64,000 bases of DNA from a bacterium (GTDB taxonomy: Bacteria > Hinthialibacterota > Hinthialibacteria > OLB16), in the NCBI GenBank assembly GCA_022072055.1, contig JAJVIK010000010.1:124001-188000 (forward strand). Reading direction: 5' to 3'. How positions within the stretch are numbered: position 1 is the first letter of the stretch; each line of letters begins with the position of its first letter. Below, piece after piece: positions 1 through 10,108 of this stretch. The notes beneath the pieces were generated by a model that made no database searches, was not told the DNA's origin, and saw only the letters and a list, made by a program, of their open reading frames with translations. Made by a program: the position numbers and the translations under genes.

Positions 1-2
1 CT

Positions 3-1406
3 TTGGTCCTACGAGGGTTTCACAGCTTTCTGGACGCGTTCTGGTCGCCGACGACCGCGCTCAGGGTCTTGCTTCCGGCGGTGGACTGGATGTCGAGGGC
101 GAGCGATCCCCTGGTCGCTCTGTCCCCCTTCTGGATGATCGGCTCCTGGGAGGCGGCCTTTGGCGATCTGAGCGGGCCTGTCGCCTTTGCGGGATTCTGG
201 AACCTGGCGCTCTCGTACTCGCGCACGGACTATCTGGCGATTTTCTCCGACTGCCCGGCGCTCCTTTCGTGGCTGATGCATTGCGCGCTTCAAGTTCTGC
301 TTCTAATAAGCACGGTCCACCTCCTTCGCCGTGGCAAGCACGGTTCCCCGGGGGAGCGGCTCGCGCTCAAGTCGGAAACCCCTTACGGGAGACTTCGAGC
401 GTGGCTGGATTCCCCACCCCGCCGTCGCCGGCGGTTCGCTGCTTTGTGGATCGCTCATTTCCAACTGGAGGACCGCGAGGTTTTTCTCAAGGGCTGGAAA
501 ACCAAGGCTCCGCTGGTCCTCCTCTTCGCGTTGCCGTGGCTGGTTTTCATGCTCTTCCTGATTCCAACGGGCGAGAAAGGGCTGGGGCGAGTGACCGGCG
601 GGGTGAGCTGCTTCCTCGGTTACACCACCGCCTTGGTTCTCTCCGGCGCGTCGTTCCGGCGACAGCGCGACCGAAACACCGCGGTCTTCTTGCTGCTTGC
701 GCCCGGAACCGCTTGGAGGCTCCTCCTGGGCCGGTGGCTGTACTATCAGACCATCGGGGTTGTGGTTTTCGTCACCGGCTTTCTTGCCTCCATCGGGAGC
801 GACATTCTCAGCCGAGGGGTCCTGACTCTATTCGGGTATGGGTACTGGGCGAGATATTCCACCGATGGCTTCTTCACCGTCCTCTGGTTCACCATCGGTT
901 TCCTCCCCTTGGTGACCTTGGTGGGGCTGTATTGCGGTCTCAAGGGACGTTCCCCTTTGCTGATCGCGGGGCTTTTCCCGGTCCTATTCCTCGGGAACGC
1001 GATCCTTCGAGATGTCTTGTACGACCTCGACCGTGACTTGGGTTACGTCTATTCGATCGCGGTCTGGTTGTTGTTTCCGATCGTGGTCTTGGGAGCCGCC
1101 GCTATTTCCCTCAACATCGGAGAAAAGGAGGTCCTGCGAAAGAGCTGGTGGGTCATCCTCACGCGGATCGGGGTGATGACCGTCCTCTTCTGCATTGTCC
1201 TTGTGGACCTGGCGAATTGGAGGCTGGAGACCATTGCATGGGGAAGCGTGGATTATCGGACGCGGACCGCCTACTGGCTGGCGGATGCCGCCATCTTGGC
1301 GCATTGGACAGGCATCCCGGCGTGCCTAGCGTGGCTCCTCTGGGTCTGGCTGGCAAGCCGCAAGCGAGGCTGGTGGCTCTCGCATCTTGTCCCCGACCAC
1401 CTGTAA
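3..1406 (+). CDS. ABC-2 type transporter permease (5' truncated by window edge)
   Basis: The frame is open from the window edge, so the true start probably lies upstream; the TTG at position 3 is only the first possible start. The visible 467 residues hold about ten hydrophobic segments. Near residue 215 a cytoplasmic segment (SFRRQRDRNTAVFLLLAP) followed by LLLGRW resembles the 'ERE-GT-LLL-TP-LLGK' loop of ABC-2 permeases that pair with a separate ATPase. Two membrane-rich halves suggest a large or duplicated permease. The substrate cannot be read from the sequence. The partner ATPase is not in view and is presumably upstream. The next gene is convergent, so this is the end of its operon. 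Confidence 0.6.
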   Translation: MVLRGFHSFLDAFWSPTTALRVLLPAVDWMSRASDPLVALSPFWMIGSWEAAFGDLSGPVAFAGFWNLALSYSRTDYLAIFSDCPALLSWLMHCALQVLLLISTVHLLRRGKHGSPGERLALKSETPYGRLRAWLDSPPRRRRRFAALWIAHFQLEDREVFLKGWKTKAPLVLLFALPWLVFMLFLIPTGEKGLGRVTGGVSCFLGYTTALVLSGASFRRQRDRNTAVFLLLAPGTAWRLLLGRWLYYQTIGVVVFVTGFLASIGSDILSRGVLTLFGYGYWARYSTDGFFTVLWFTIGFLPLVTLVGLYCGLKGRSPLLIAGLFPVLFLGNAILRDVLYDLDRDLGYVYSIAVWLLFPIVVLGAAAISLNIGEKEVLRKSWWVILTRIGVMTVLFCIVLVDLANWRLETIAWGSVDYRTRTAYWLADAAILAHWTGIPACLAWLLWVWLASRKRGWWLSHLVPDHL

Positions 1407-1412
1407 AGCCAC

Positions 1413-4400
1413 TCAATCCTTCCCTTCCATCAACCGGCCTCTCAACGCGATCGTGAGCCGCGCGGTCTCTTTGCGGATTGCGGAGAGTTCCGCAAGATCG
1501 ATCTCGTAATCGATCAAATGGCGGGCGATGTCATCCTGCTCCCACTGTTTGCGGATCAAGTGATGAAGCCGGGAGTCGCACAACTCCTCCGCCTCGCCGA
1601 TCTCGGGCGCCTCAATTCCGCGCCGTTTGGCCTCGGCGGCGGTGGCCTTGAGGAGCAGCAGAAAGCGCGCATCCTCGGCCCCTTCCAGATACGCCAGCCA
1701 GCGGCGGCTCTGAACCAGGTTCGCGCCGTCGCAATACATGTCGCCGTACTCGGAGGAACCGGACTTCTTCCAGAGGTCATCACCCCCCGTGTACCCGAAT
1801 ACCCAGTGACCGGTTCCGGTCATCCCCATCCAGAACGCGGTGAGGCTCAGCGCGCGGTAGTAACCGAGCGGGAGCAGAGTCTTGACCTCACCCGGCGCTT
1901 CGTAGGACCAGAGTCTGTCTCCGGTTTCCCGGAAGAACTCGGCCAAGTCGCTGTCACGGCGCAGCATGGCCAGCTCCGGGGCCCAGACATCAATGTCGTC
2001 CACGAGGCCCCCAAAGTTCTCACGGCTCACCCCTCCCGCCGGGTTGGCATAGACCGGGATTTCCGGCGCGGCGGCCTTGATGGTCTCGACCATCTCGGTG
2101 AACTCCTCGACTCCCCCGAATAGGCCGGGTTCGTCCATCGGGTAGTAGGCCCATCGATCCAGTCCCCAACCCCTGGCCGCAAGGCAGGCGGCCAGTTCCC
2201 GCATCGAGCTCGCCAGTCCCAACTTCCAGATGTCGCTCCCCCTCTCCACCGTGGGCGGCGCGGAAAGCGATGGGCCACTCAGGAGCAGAAAGGTCTTCTC
2301 CGGGTCCAGGTGACCAACCTGACTGTCCAGGCCCGACCAATCCTGGGGGCCGACCAGCCCCCCTTGTTCGTCACATTTCCTCCCGGGTGCGCCCAGCACC
2401 CAGACATTCATCCCTTGGTGGACCACCTCGGAAACCGCGTTCGGATCGGCGGTCATCGACGCCACGGAATCGGGGCGCGCCCAGTTGCAGAGGAAGAACT
2501 CCGGTGCATCCCGCAGATGGATCGGTTCGGCCTCGATCCTCACCGTGAGGTTCATCTCATCTCGATCCTCGCCGATCGGCAAAATGACGACTTTCACCGA
2601 GGTCTCGCCGGGAGCAAGCCCCTCCGTGGAGACCTCAAGCCACACCTGGCGCACCTCGCCGGGCGCGAGATGGAGACTGCTCGACTGGTTCATGCGCGGG
2701 AGCGCATCCGGAATCCAGGATCCATCCCGGCGGGGGACCTGGACCACCTCGCGACCACTGAGGGGACCTCGAAGAGGTAGGCGGAACTGCACATCAAGAG
2801 GGCCGGAGCGCAGATTCGCGACATTCACAACACGATGCTCGACCTCGCCAAGGCAGGCCCAAACTGCAATCCGAGGTTGGTCCGAAAGCTCAGCCGGGGG
2901 TTCCTCCAGGGGGTGAGTTTCATCCCAGGGATTGGAGTCCTCCCAGATCGCCAAGTTGCGATTGGGTGATCGCGCGGCGAGGGCGCCGAGGGACTGAAGC
3001 CGTTCGATGGAGGTCCGGTAAACGTCAATCTCCTTGGCGAAGGCGATCCGCGCGGGGGAGTCATCCTCAGCAAGTTGGGCTGACCGTTGCACCAAGCCAT
3101 CCAAGCCGCCTTCAATCTGGGATGCCTTTTCGAGCAGCATCCGGCCCGCTTCGGGGCGGCTCGCGAGAAGGTCCGAGGCGGATTCTCGAACCGCGCCAAG
3201 CTTCCGGTCGGTCCAGGTTTTCAGACTCTCGACCCCGGGGAGGTTGACCCGGAGACTTCCCTTGGCAAGGCAGCGCGCGGGTGCGCTGCCCTCATCCCAC
3301 AATGAAACCTCGATCAAATGGTCGCCCGGTTTGTCCACGACAAAGGGGAGTCGGGCAAGGGGATGCTCGGCATCCACGCTGAGTATCCTCGATGTGTGGA
3401 CCCCGGTTGGATCGCTGACCCTGATCCGGACGAATCCGCGTTCCGGCGTGCCGGCTGGAGTTGTGGCCAAGGCATGGTTTGTCCCCCAAAGGACCGGTTC
3501 CTCCACCTTGAGACTCAGGCTCTCGGGGGAACCCAAATCGAGAGTGGGAACCTCCTTCGGTTTCACCGTGGAGGGGATATATCCTGTACGCGACGAGTTC
3601 GCGCGCTTGACCGGCCAGGGGGCGGCGGCCCGCGCCTCCGCGCCGAAGCGGTAAACTTCGACCTTGTTGTGCTCCCATGTGGCCAGGATCAGCTCCTGTT
3701 TTCCATCCTGGTCCCAATCCGCCACCAGGGGAGGGTAGCTGTTACGTCCCTCATGCGGGTATGCGGCGCGAATCCCTCCGGTTGCGGCATCCAGGATGAA
3801 GAAAGCCTTGCCCTTTTCGCTCGAATCCCGGCAGACCGCGAGGATTTCGAGCGAGCCATCGCCATCAATGTCCGCGATGGTATGCGGGTGCATGTACCCA
3901 CGCCCGCCTGTCGTGGTTCGCCACAGTTCTTTACCGGAATGGTCGAATGCATAGAGCGTGTTGGCGCGCTCGCAGTAAGTCACTTCGAGGTCGCCGTCCG
4001 AGTCGATGTCCGCGACAGAACAGGAGCCATAGCCGTGGAGAATGGTCCGCGCCGACCAGAGCGGCGCGCCATCCCAGGCGCGGGCGGCATAGAGGACCGG
4101 GGCGGTCTCATTGAAGCTCTGGGACCAGACTGCCTCATGGAGCCCATCCTGATCGAGATCGGCCAGGGCCACATATGATCTTCCGAACTTGCCGCGCGCG
4201 CGGTGAAGCCAGCGCAGATCTCCGCTCGCATTCAGGCAAATCAGGCGATTGTTCTCTGTTCCGAAGACAATCTCCGGCGTTCCATCCCCATCCACATCCC
4301 CCACCGAGGGCTGCCCGATGCGAAAACTATCGGGATGTATTCGCCAGCAGAGCTTGCCATTTCCGGAAAGGCAGGTGAGCCAACCCCCGTCATCCGAGAC

Positions 4401-4865
4401 CAGGACTTCCGTCGCGCCATCGCCATCGAGGTCCGCGCAGGTGGGGCCGCGCCATCCCCCGACCTCGCCCTCCAAGGTGTAACGCCAGAGTTCCCTTCCC
4501 TCCCAGTCGAGCGCCACAACCCGGACAAGGTCCGCGACCACCAGCAATTCCTCGCTCCCTTGGCCATCAAGGTTCCCCACCGCCGCCGGAGACAGAACCG
4601 AGTCGCCGACCCGGGTGGTCCAAAGGGTGTCTCCCTTGCCTGAAAGGAACAGGACCTCCCCGTTCACCAGCGGGACCGCCAGCCCCCGCGCGTCCGAGGT
4701 AGAAGGAAACAGCGCGGCGGGTCCGCCGATCTTGGACGGTAGAGTGTAGGTGGCCACCGGTGCGAGAGTCTCCGGGACCTCCGAGGCCGCGACTTGAGCA
4801 AGAGCTCCCACCAGGCCGACGATTCCCAGCGTTCTAAGGCGTGGACGGAAGTGAAATCGCGCCAT
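1413..4865 (-). CDS. Secreted FG-GAP/VCBS propeller protein with C-terminal DUF4091-like domain
   Basis: 1150 residues with an N-terminal signal-type segment (residues 8-28). Residues about 45-420 carry repeated calcium-binding-type aspartate motifs (DLDGDG near 145, DVDGDG near 190, DLDQDG near 236, DIDSDG near 286, DIDGDG near 332, DWDQDG near 383), typical of integrin-like FG-GAP beta-propellers. Two beta-rich segments and a helical segment follow (about 430-790). The last 350 residues contain YPMDEPG (D911 E912 P913) and aromatic-rich strands, as in DUF4091/GH123-like domains. A role in binding and cleaving polysaccharide outside the cell is inferred, not shown. GGAGG lies 5 nt before the ATG, which directly follows the stop of the upstream gene, so the two are probably co-transcribed. 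Confidence 0.7.
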   Translation of the reverse strand: MARFHFRPRLRTLGIVGLVGALAQVAASEVPETLAPVATYTLPSKIGGPAALFPSTSDARGLAVPLVNGEVLFLSGKGDTLWTTRVGDSVLSPAAVGNLDGQGSEELLVVADLVRVVALDWEGRELWRYTLEGEVGGWRGPTCADLDGDGATEVLVSDDGGWLTCLSGNGKLCWRIHPDSFRIGQPSVGDVDGDGTPEIVFGTENNRLICLNASGDLRWLHRARGKFGRSYVALADLDQDGLHEAVWSQSFNETAPVLYAARAWDGAPLWSARTILHGYGSCSVADIDSDGDLEVTYCERANTLYAFDHSGKELWRTTTGGRGYMHPHTIADIDGDGSLEILAVCRDSSEKGKAFFILDAATGGIRAAYPHEGRNSYPPLVADWDQDGKQELILATWEHNKVEVYRFGAEARAAAPWPVKRANSSRTGYIPSTVKPKEVPTLDLGSPESLSLKVEEPVLWGTNHALATTPAGTPERGFVRIRVSDPTGVHTSRILSVDAEHPLARLPFVVDKPGDHLIEVSLWDEGSAPARCLAKGSLRVNLPGVESLKTWTDRKLGAVRESASDLLASRPEAGRMLLEKASQIEGGLDGLVQRSAQLAEDDSPARIAFAKEIDVYRTSIERLQSLGALAARSPNRNLAIWEDSNPWDETHPLEEPPAELSDQPRIAVWACLGEVEHRVVNVANLRSGPLDVQFRLPLRGPLSGREVVQVPRRDGSWIPDALPRMNQSSSLHLAPGEVRQVWLEVSTEGLAPGETSVKVVILPIGEDRDEMNLTVRIEAEPIHLRDAPEFFLCNWARPDSVASMTADPNAVSEVVHQGMNVWVLGAPGRKCDEQGGLVGPQDWSGLDSQVGHLDPEKTFLLLSGPSLSAPPTVERGSDIWKLGLASSMRELAACLAARGWGLDRWAYYPMDEPGLFGGVEEFTEMVETIKAAAPEIPVYANPAGGVSRENFGGLVDDIDVWAPELAMLRRDSDLAEFFRETGDRLWSYEAPGEVKTLLPLGYYRALSLTAFWMGMTGTGHWVFGYTGGDDLWKKSGSSEYGDMYCDGANLVQSRRWLAYLEGAEDARFLLLLKATAAEAKRRGIEAPEIGEAEELCDSRLHHLIRKQWEQDDIARHLIDYEIDLAELSAIRKETARLTIALRGRLMEGKD

Positions 4866-6023
4866 CTAAGCCTCCAAAAGTTTGTCCAATGCCGTCCAGA
4901 AGGCCGAGAGCCAATGGCGGCCGGCGTGGACAAAGCCATGCTCCAGTTCGTCCAGCCAGAATTGGATCCAAGCATCCCTCCGCCATTGGGCATAGGTCTC
5001 AAAGGCGGTGGCCCACCGCTCAGGTGAAGTGGGGAGAGGGAGTCCAAGCGGACGAAGCGCGGCCCGATACAGGATCTCCGCCTCCGGGCCCGCGCTGAGG
5101 CACTGCGCGTGCCACACCTTTCGGGTGGGGGCATGGTGGATGACCGCGAGGGCGACCAGAGTTCCGCCATCAATGGCGCCATTGCGCATCGGGAACACGA
5201 CATAGCAGAAGCCATCCCGCATTTGCTTCAGAATCACCGGCCTCGCGGAGGTGTGGAAACCGCCGCGCAGGGCATACTCGGTTTCAACACGCCAGATTTC
5301 GGAGGCCAGGATGTCTTGTGTCACCTGCTCCTCGGCAGGGGCGAGTTCGATGGCGGGCGCGGGGAGTTCAGGAAGAGTCCACTTGCAGGTTTCATTTCCA
5401 GGCAAGGGAACATCATAGAACGGCGAGCCCCAATCGCAGGGTTTGCACCAAGCGCAAAAGTACAGGCGACGGAGCGCCCAGAAATAACCGTTCCGCCAGC
5501 GACGAGAGGCCTCGGCGGCTCCAAGCGTTTCCCGCTCCTGCTGGAACCGGCTCCAGAGGGCCTTCTTGTGCTCCACCATCCGACGTGTGGCGCGGTCGCC
5601 ATCAGCGCCGTTCTGAGCCTTGGGCGCGGCCATTGGGCCATCCAGGTGGGCAAGCAGCGGATTCACCCCCGGCCCGGCGTGCATCGGGTGCGCATACAGG
5701 GTCTTGAGCGGGTCGAGGCTCGATAGGGTCACCACCGCGACCACCGAGCCATCCTCTAGCGCGCCGCCGCGAACCGGGAAGATCACCCTCAGGTGTGGGC
5801 CGGGCATTCGTTTCCAGAGCACGGGGGGATCTTCGACAATCTCTTGTCCCAACGGTTTCAGGAGGGTGCGGAGCGCCTGAACCGGGGGGCTGTCCAACAC
5901 CGAACCAAACTGCCTCCCCAGAAGCGATCCCGGCGCGGGGGGAGCCGTCGGGTCCTCCTCCAGCCAAACTGGGTAACAGGGGGCGGATGAGAAAGCTGGT
6001 TGTCGGATAGGAATTGCAGTTGT
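4866..6023 (-). CDS. Uncharacterised protein with a tandem-duplicated domain
   Basis: 385 residues from the ATG at 6023, chosen because AGGGGG precedes it; an ATG 27 nt upstream is also in frame. No signal peptide is obvious and no family is recognised. Two stretches align by eye: residues about 63-126 (LWKRMPGPHLRVIFPVRGGA, then AHPMHAGPG) and about 259-326 (ILKQMRDGFCYVVFPMRNGA, then AQCLSAGPE). A linker holds CAWCKPC (about 190-196), which could be a metal or redox site, and Trp/Arg-rich helices follow each copy. Its stop codon abuts the start of the propeller/DUF4091 gene, which suggests a shared task. It may also be read through from clpB, 66 nt upstream. Confidence 0.6.
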   Translation of the reverse strand, partial: TTAIPIRQPAFSSAPCYPVWLEEDPTAPPAPGSLLGRQFGSVLDSPPVQALRTLLKPLGQEIVEDPPVLWKRMPGPHLRVIFPVRGGALEDGSVVAVVTLSSLDPLKTLYAHPMHAGPGVNPLLAHLDGPMAAPKAQNGADGDRATRRMVEHKKALWSRFQQERETLGAAEASRRWRNGYFWALRRLYFCAWCKPCDWGSPFYDVPLPGNETCKWTLPELPAPAIELAPAEEQVTQDILASEIWRVETEYALRGGFHTSARPVILKQMRDGFCYVVFPMRNGAIDGGTLVALAVIHHAPTRKVWHAQCLSAGPEAEILYRAALRPLGLPLPTSPERWATAFETYAQWRRDAWIQFWLDELEHGFVHAGRHWLSAFWTALDKLLEA

Positions 6024-6089
6024 CATTCCCAGGTCCCCCTCGAGATTCATTGTGAGGGTGAACCAGCAGACACACCTTGGGAAGGGGTC

Positions 6090-8735
6090 TCAGGCGGCTT
6101 CCATCGTTCCAACCCTGGGCCCCTCGGGATTCTGGTGTTTAACCAACAGGCCCTCGGGTCCCACGTCCAGCGTGATCACCGCGCCATCCAGGATTTCCCC
6201 CGCCACCAGCGCCCGACCAACGCGGGTCTCGACCTCGCGCTGCAGGAAGCGCTTGAGCGGCCGCGCGCCGTAGACCGGATCGTACCCCTTGTCGGCGATG
6301 AACCCCCGCGCCTGCTCCGAAAGCGCGAAGGTGATTCGGCGGTCCGCGAGACGTTTCCGCAGGTCCGCGATCAGCAGCTCGACAATCCTCTCGATTTCCG
6401 CCTTGGAGAGCGGTCGGAAGAGCACGATGTCGTCGATGCGGTTGAGAAACTCCGGACGGAACCCGCGGCGGAGCTCGCCCATCACCGCCTTTCGCGCAGC
6501 CTCGCTGATCTGGCCATCCGGCCCGATCCCCTCCAGCAGATGGTGCGAGCCGATGTTGCTGGTCAAAATGATGACCGTGTTCTTGAAATCCACCGTGCGC
6601 CCTTGGCTGTCGGTCACTCGACCATCATCCAGAATCTGGAGCAAGACGTTGAAAACATCATGGTGGGCCTTTTCGATCTCATCAAAGAGGATCACCGAAT
6701 AGGGCTTGCGACGGACCGCCTCGGTGAGTTGCCCGCCCTCCTCGTAACCGATGTATCCCGGCGGGGCGCCGATCAGACGAGAGACCGTGTGGCGCTCCAT
6801 GTACTCGGACATGTCGATCCGAACGATGTTCTCCTCGCTGTCGAAGAGCGCCTCGGCGAGCGCCTTGGCCAATTCGGTTTTCCCAACCCCCGTGGGGCCG
6901 AGGAAGATGAATGAACCGATGGGACGGCGCGGGTCCTTGATCCCCGCCCGGGCCCGGATGACGGCGTCCGCCACGAGGGTGACCGCCTCCTCTTGGCCGA
7001 CCACGCGACGGTGCAGGGCTTCATCGAGCTTGAGGAGTTTTTCACGCTCGCCCTCGACCAATCGAGTCACCGGGATGCCGGTCCAGCGGGAGACGATCCG
7101 CGCGATCTCATCCTCGGTCACTTCCTCGCGGAGCAGGCGCGCCCCGGTCTGCTTCTCGGTGAAAGCGCGCTCCGCCTCGGCGAGCTTGGCGACCAGCTCC
7201 GGGAGCTTCCCATGCTTAAGCTCGGCGGCGCGGTTCAGATCGTAGGCCCTCTCGGCCTGCTCGATCTCGTGGCGAACAGCTTCGATCTGCTCGCGCAAAG
7301 CCCGCACCCGGTTGATGCTCTGCTTTTCGTGCTCCCACTGGGCGCGCATGGAGTCCGCCTTGGCCTTAAGGTCGGCCAGTTCCTTGCGTAGGGTCTCCAG
7401 GCGCTCGATGCTGGCCTTGTCTTTCTCCTTCTTGAGCGCGGCCTCCTCGATTTCGAGCTGCATCACGCGCCGAGTGATTTCGTCCAGCTCGGCGGGCATC
7501 GAGTCGATTTCGGTGCGGATGGTGGCGCAGGCTTCATCCACCAGGTCGATGGCCTTGTCCGGCAGGAAACGGTCGGAGATGTAGCGATGCGACAGGACGG
7601 CGGCGGCCACCAGGGCGTTATCCTGGATTCGGACCCCATGGTGCACCTCATAGCGCTCGCGCAGACCCCGCAGAATCGAAACCGTGTCCTCGACACCGGG
7701 TTCCTCCACCAGGACCGGCTGGAAACGGCGCTCCAGGGCGGCATCCTTTTCGACATGCTCGCGATACTCATCCAAGGTGGTCGCGCCGATGCAGTGGAGC
7801 TCGCCCCGCGCCAGCATGGGTTTGAGCATGTTCCCGGCGTCCATGGCTCCTTCGGCCTTCCCCGCCCCGACAATGGTGTGGAGCTCATCGATGAACAGCA
7901 GGATTCGCCCATCGCTTTGTTTGATCTCCTGAAGGACCGCCTTGAGACGCTCCTCGAATTCGCCGCGGTACTTGGCCCCAGCCACCAACGCGCCGAGATC
8001 CAGCGAAAACACACTCTTGTCCTTGAGGCCTTCAGGGACATCCCCGCGAACGATTCGGTGCGCCAAGCCTTCCACAATGGCGGTCTTTCCCACGCCTGGT
8101 TCGCCGATCAGTACCGGGTTGTTCTTGGTCTTTCGGGAGAGGATACGAATCACACGCCGGATCTCGGAGTCCCGTCCGATGACCGGATCGAGCTTGCCGA
8201 GACGCGACTCCTGGGTGAGGTCTCGTCCGTAGCGTTGGAGGGCCTCGTAGGTCGCCTCGGGGTTGGCGCTTTGAACACGCTGGTTTCCCCGAATGTCCGT
8301 GAGCGCCTGAAGGAAGCGGTTACGGTCCACCCCAAACTGCTTGAAGATTCGCTCGCTCGGGGCCCCCGAGCCCTCGTCCAAGAGCGCCAGCATGAGGTGT
8401 TCCACGGAGACATATTCGTCGCGTAGGCGCTGGGCTTCTTTTTCGGCGGCGAGCAGAAGGCGGTTGAGGCGCTGGGTGACATAGACTTTGCCCGGCTCGA
8501 CCCCCGGACCGGACATTCTGGGGCGCTTACCGAGCTCCGCCTCAAGCGCTTCCCGGAACTTGGGCGCGGCGATATCCATCTTCGCCAGGAGTCGGGGGAT
8601 AAGCCCCTCGGGCTGCTCGAGAAGCGCCAACAAGAGGTGCTCCCCATCCACCTCGATATGACCGAAGCGAATGGCGAGCGCCTGGGCCGCTTGAAGGGCT
8701 TCCTGCGATTTTTGGGTCAAACGATTCAGGTCCAT
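6090..8735 (-). CDS. clpB: ATP-dependent disaggregase ClpB
   Basis: Hsp100 chaperone that, with DnaK, pulls aggregated proteins apart in the cytoplasm. The domain order is complete: N-domain (residues 1-150), first AAA module with Walker [14 protein letters not shown] and Walker B LLFIDELH, a long Glu/Lys-rich coiled-coil M domain (about 405-525) that separates ClpB from ClpA and ClpC, a second AAA module with [12 protein letters not shown] and [10 protein letters not shown], and a C-terminal domain. The ATG at 8735 is preferred because GGAGAAGG lies just upstream; a TTG 15 nt earlier would put that ribosome site inside the gene. The length of 881 residues is normal. No CIRCE element or convincing heat-shock promoter was found upstream. 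Confidence 0.97.
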   Translation of the reverse strand: MDLNRLTQKSQEALQAAQALAIRFGHIEVDGEHLLLALLEQPEGLIPRLLAKMDIAAPKFREALEAELGKRPRMSGPGVEPGKVYVTQRLNRLLLAAEKEAQRLRDEYVSVEHLMLALLDEGSGAPSERIFKQFGVDRNRFLQALTDIRGNQRVQSANPEATYEALQRYGRDLTQESRLGKLDPVIGRDSEIRRVIRILSRKTKNNPVLIGEPGVGKTAIVEGLAHRIVRGDVPEGLKDKSVFSLDLGALVAGAKYRGEFEERLKAVLQEIKQSDGRILLFIDELHTIVGAGKAEGAMDAGNMLKPMLARGELHCIGATTLDEYREHVEKDAALERRFQPVLVEEPGVEDTVSILRGLRERYEVHHGVRIQDNALVAAAVLSHRYISDRFLPDKAIDLVDEACATIRTEIDSMPAELDEITRRVMQLEIEEAALKKEKDKASIERLETLRKELADLKAKADSMRAQWEHEKQSINRVRALREQIEAVRHEIEQAERAYDLNRAAELKHGKLPELVAKLAEAERAFTEKQTGARLLREEVTEDEIARIVSRWTGIPVTRLVEGEREKLLKLDEALHRRVVGQEEAVTLVADAVIRARAGIKDPRRPIGSFIFLGPTGVGKTELAKALAEALFDSEENIVRIDMSEYMERHTVSRLIGAPPGYIGYEEGGQLTEAVRRKPYSVILFDEIEKAHHDVFNVLLQILDDGRVTDSQGRTVDFKNTVIILTSNIGSHHLLEGIGPDGQISEAARKAVMGELRRGFRPEFLNRIDDIVLFRPLSKAEIERIVELLIADLRKRLADRRITFALSEQARGFIADKGYDPVYGARPLKRFLQREVETRVGRALVAGEILDGAVITLDVGPEGLLVKHQNPEGPRVGTMEAA

Positions 8736-8917
8736 CCGAGCCTTCTCCAAATCTGAGGTCTCTGTCCCGGTCGTGAAACACTCAACATCCGTGCCAATAG
8801 ATGCAGATGGGTGGGAGGTGGATGGACACAGGATTTCGGCTCAATAGTGGGGAAAACATGGAAAAGGTTCCGTGGGTCAAAGGCGGGGCCGCGCCATATT
8901 GGCCCATTCCAGTGGCC

Positions 8918-8943
8918 CTTTCGGCTAGCCGATCGTGCGAAAG
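8918..8943. repeat. Imperfect stem-loop between arsC-like gene and clpB
   Basis: CTTTCG at 8918-8923 pairs with CGAAAG at 8938-8943, and the loop contains the short palindrome GGCTAGCC. It lies just past the stop of the minus-strand ArsC-like gene (8994) and far upstream of clpB. It could help end arsC transcription, but there is no T-run, so this is weak. The rest of 8736-8993 shows no gene. Confidence 0.25.
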
Positions 8944-8993
8944 CGGGAAGGTCCGGTGGCCCCCCCACTGACAGGACACCTGACTCGGCTCGC

Positions 8994-9356
8994 TCATGGA
9001 CCCGCGATGAGCTCCCCCACCCTTTCCACCGGTCTGCAGATCGCCGCTCGCTCATCAACCACCACGATCGGGCGCTGAAGCAGGATCGGGTGTTCGGAGA
9101 TCGCTTCGAGAATCTGTCCCTCGGTCACTTTCGGCGCGTCCAGTCCCAGGGCGGAATACTCCTTTTCCTTGGTTCGCAAGAGGTCTCGAACGGGGATTCT
9201 CAGCATCTCTAGGAGCGCCTTCAATTCGGACCGGGTTGGCGGTTGTTTGAGGTATTCAATGACAACCGGTTCGATTCCCTTTTCGCGCAAGAGCGCCAGG
9301 GCATTGCGACTCGTCCCGCACTTCGGATTGTGGTAAATGGTGACCTGCTTCGGCAT
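8994..9356 (-). CDS. ArsC/Spx-family arsenate reductase (glutaredoxin type)
   Basis: 120-residue thioredoxin-fold protein. The N-terminus reads MPKQVTIYHNPKCGTSRNAL with the single catalytic-position cysteine in NPKCGTSR, as in glutaredoxin-dependent ArsC. The C-terminal half has the family motifs LLQRPIVV and an arginine-containing loop after it (ICRPVERV). The start at 9356 is set by AGGAGAT upstream; the longer open frame to 9449 is not needed. No arsenite pump or ArsR regulator is nearby, so the true substrate may be arsenate or another thiol-linked oxyanion. It is transcribed divergently from pyrE. Confidence 0.85.
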   Translation of the reverse strand: MPKQVTIYHNPKCGTSRNALALLREKGIEPVVIEYLKQPPTRSELKALLEMLRIPVRDLLRTKEKEYSALGLDAPKVTEGQILEAISEHPILLQRPIVVVDERAAICRPVERVGELIAGP

Positions 9357-9429
9357 TTTCAAAATCTCCTGTTGGGGGCCAAGAAAATCCGGCGCAATAT
9401 ACCACAGCCTCGAAAGGACCTCAGCGCCG

Positions 9430-10053
9430 ATGCCCACACCGTGGAACACCCAAATGGAATCCCCCTTGCGGGCCGAGGAAGCTCAGACCCTCCTTGGGTT
9501 TCTGCAGTCCTCGGAGGCGCTGCTCTCCGGTCACTTCCGCCTCACCAGCGGCCTCCACAGCCCCAACTACCTCCAGTGCGCTCGTCTGCTCATGGACCCG
9601 GTCCGGGCCGAGTGGTGCGGGCAATGGCTGGGCAAGCTGGTGGCCGAGATTCAGGCTCGCTGGGTGCTTTCGCCCGCGCTGGGAGGACTGATCATCGGCC
9701 ATGAACTGGCCCGTGCGCTGGGGGTTCCCCACCTCTTCGCCGAGCGCAAGGAGGGGATAATGAGCATCCGTCGCGGGTTCCGGGTGCCCCCCGGGGAACC
9801 CTTCATCGCGGTGGAGGATGTGGTAACCACGGGCGGCTCGGTTCAGGAGGCGGCCCGGGTGGCCCAAGAACAGGGCGGGGTGCTGGCGGGCGTGTGCTCG
9901 ATCTTCAATCGGAGCGGAAAGGGAAACCCTTTCGGGGAGGAGGTTCCGTACTTCAGCCTCTTGCGGATGGATTTTCCCACTTACGGCGAGGCGGAATGCC
10001 CGCTCTGCAAGAGTGGACTTGCCATCGACACGCCCGGATCGCGGAAGAACTGA
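9430..10053 (+). CDS. pyrE: Orotate phosphoribosyltransferase
   Basis: Joins orotate and PRPP to give OMP in pyrimidine synthesis (cytoplasm). The key signature is the PRPP loop VEDVVTTGGS at about residues 120-130, with SGHFRLTSGLHSPNYLQC near the N-terminus and a flexible-loop region (FAERKEG). The C-terminus carries CPLCKSG, a two-cysteine tail seen in some PyrE proteins. The start is uncertain: ATG at 9430 is used here, and ATG at 9454 is also possible. With 207 residues it has normal length. The next gene begins 55 nt downstream with its own strong ribosome site. Confidence 0.93.
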   Translation: MPTPWNTQMESPLRAEEAQTLLGFLQSSEALLSGHFRLTSGLHSPNYLQCARLLMDPVRAEWCGQWLGKLVAEIQARWVLSPALGGLIIGHELARALGVPHLFAERKEGIMSIRRGFRVPPGEPFIAVEDVVTTGGSVQEAARVAQEQGGVLAGVCSIFNRSGKGNPFGEEVPYFSLLRMDFPTYGEAECPLCKSGLAIDTPGSRKN

Positions 10054-10108
10054 AGCGGAGTGGAGGACCACTCCGAAGGAAGCCGGATTGAAAGGGAGGA
10101 GCCCCCTC

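Noticed and set aside
8736-8880. Heat-shock promoter or CIRCE element before clpB
   Set aside because: No TTAGCACTC/GAGTGCTAA pair. A CCCCAC run resembles a sigma-32 -10 but no CTTGAA lies at the correct distance.
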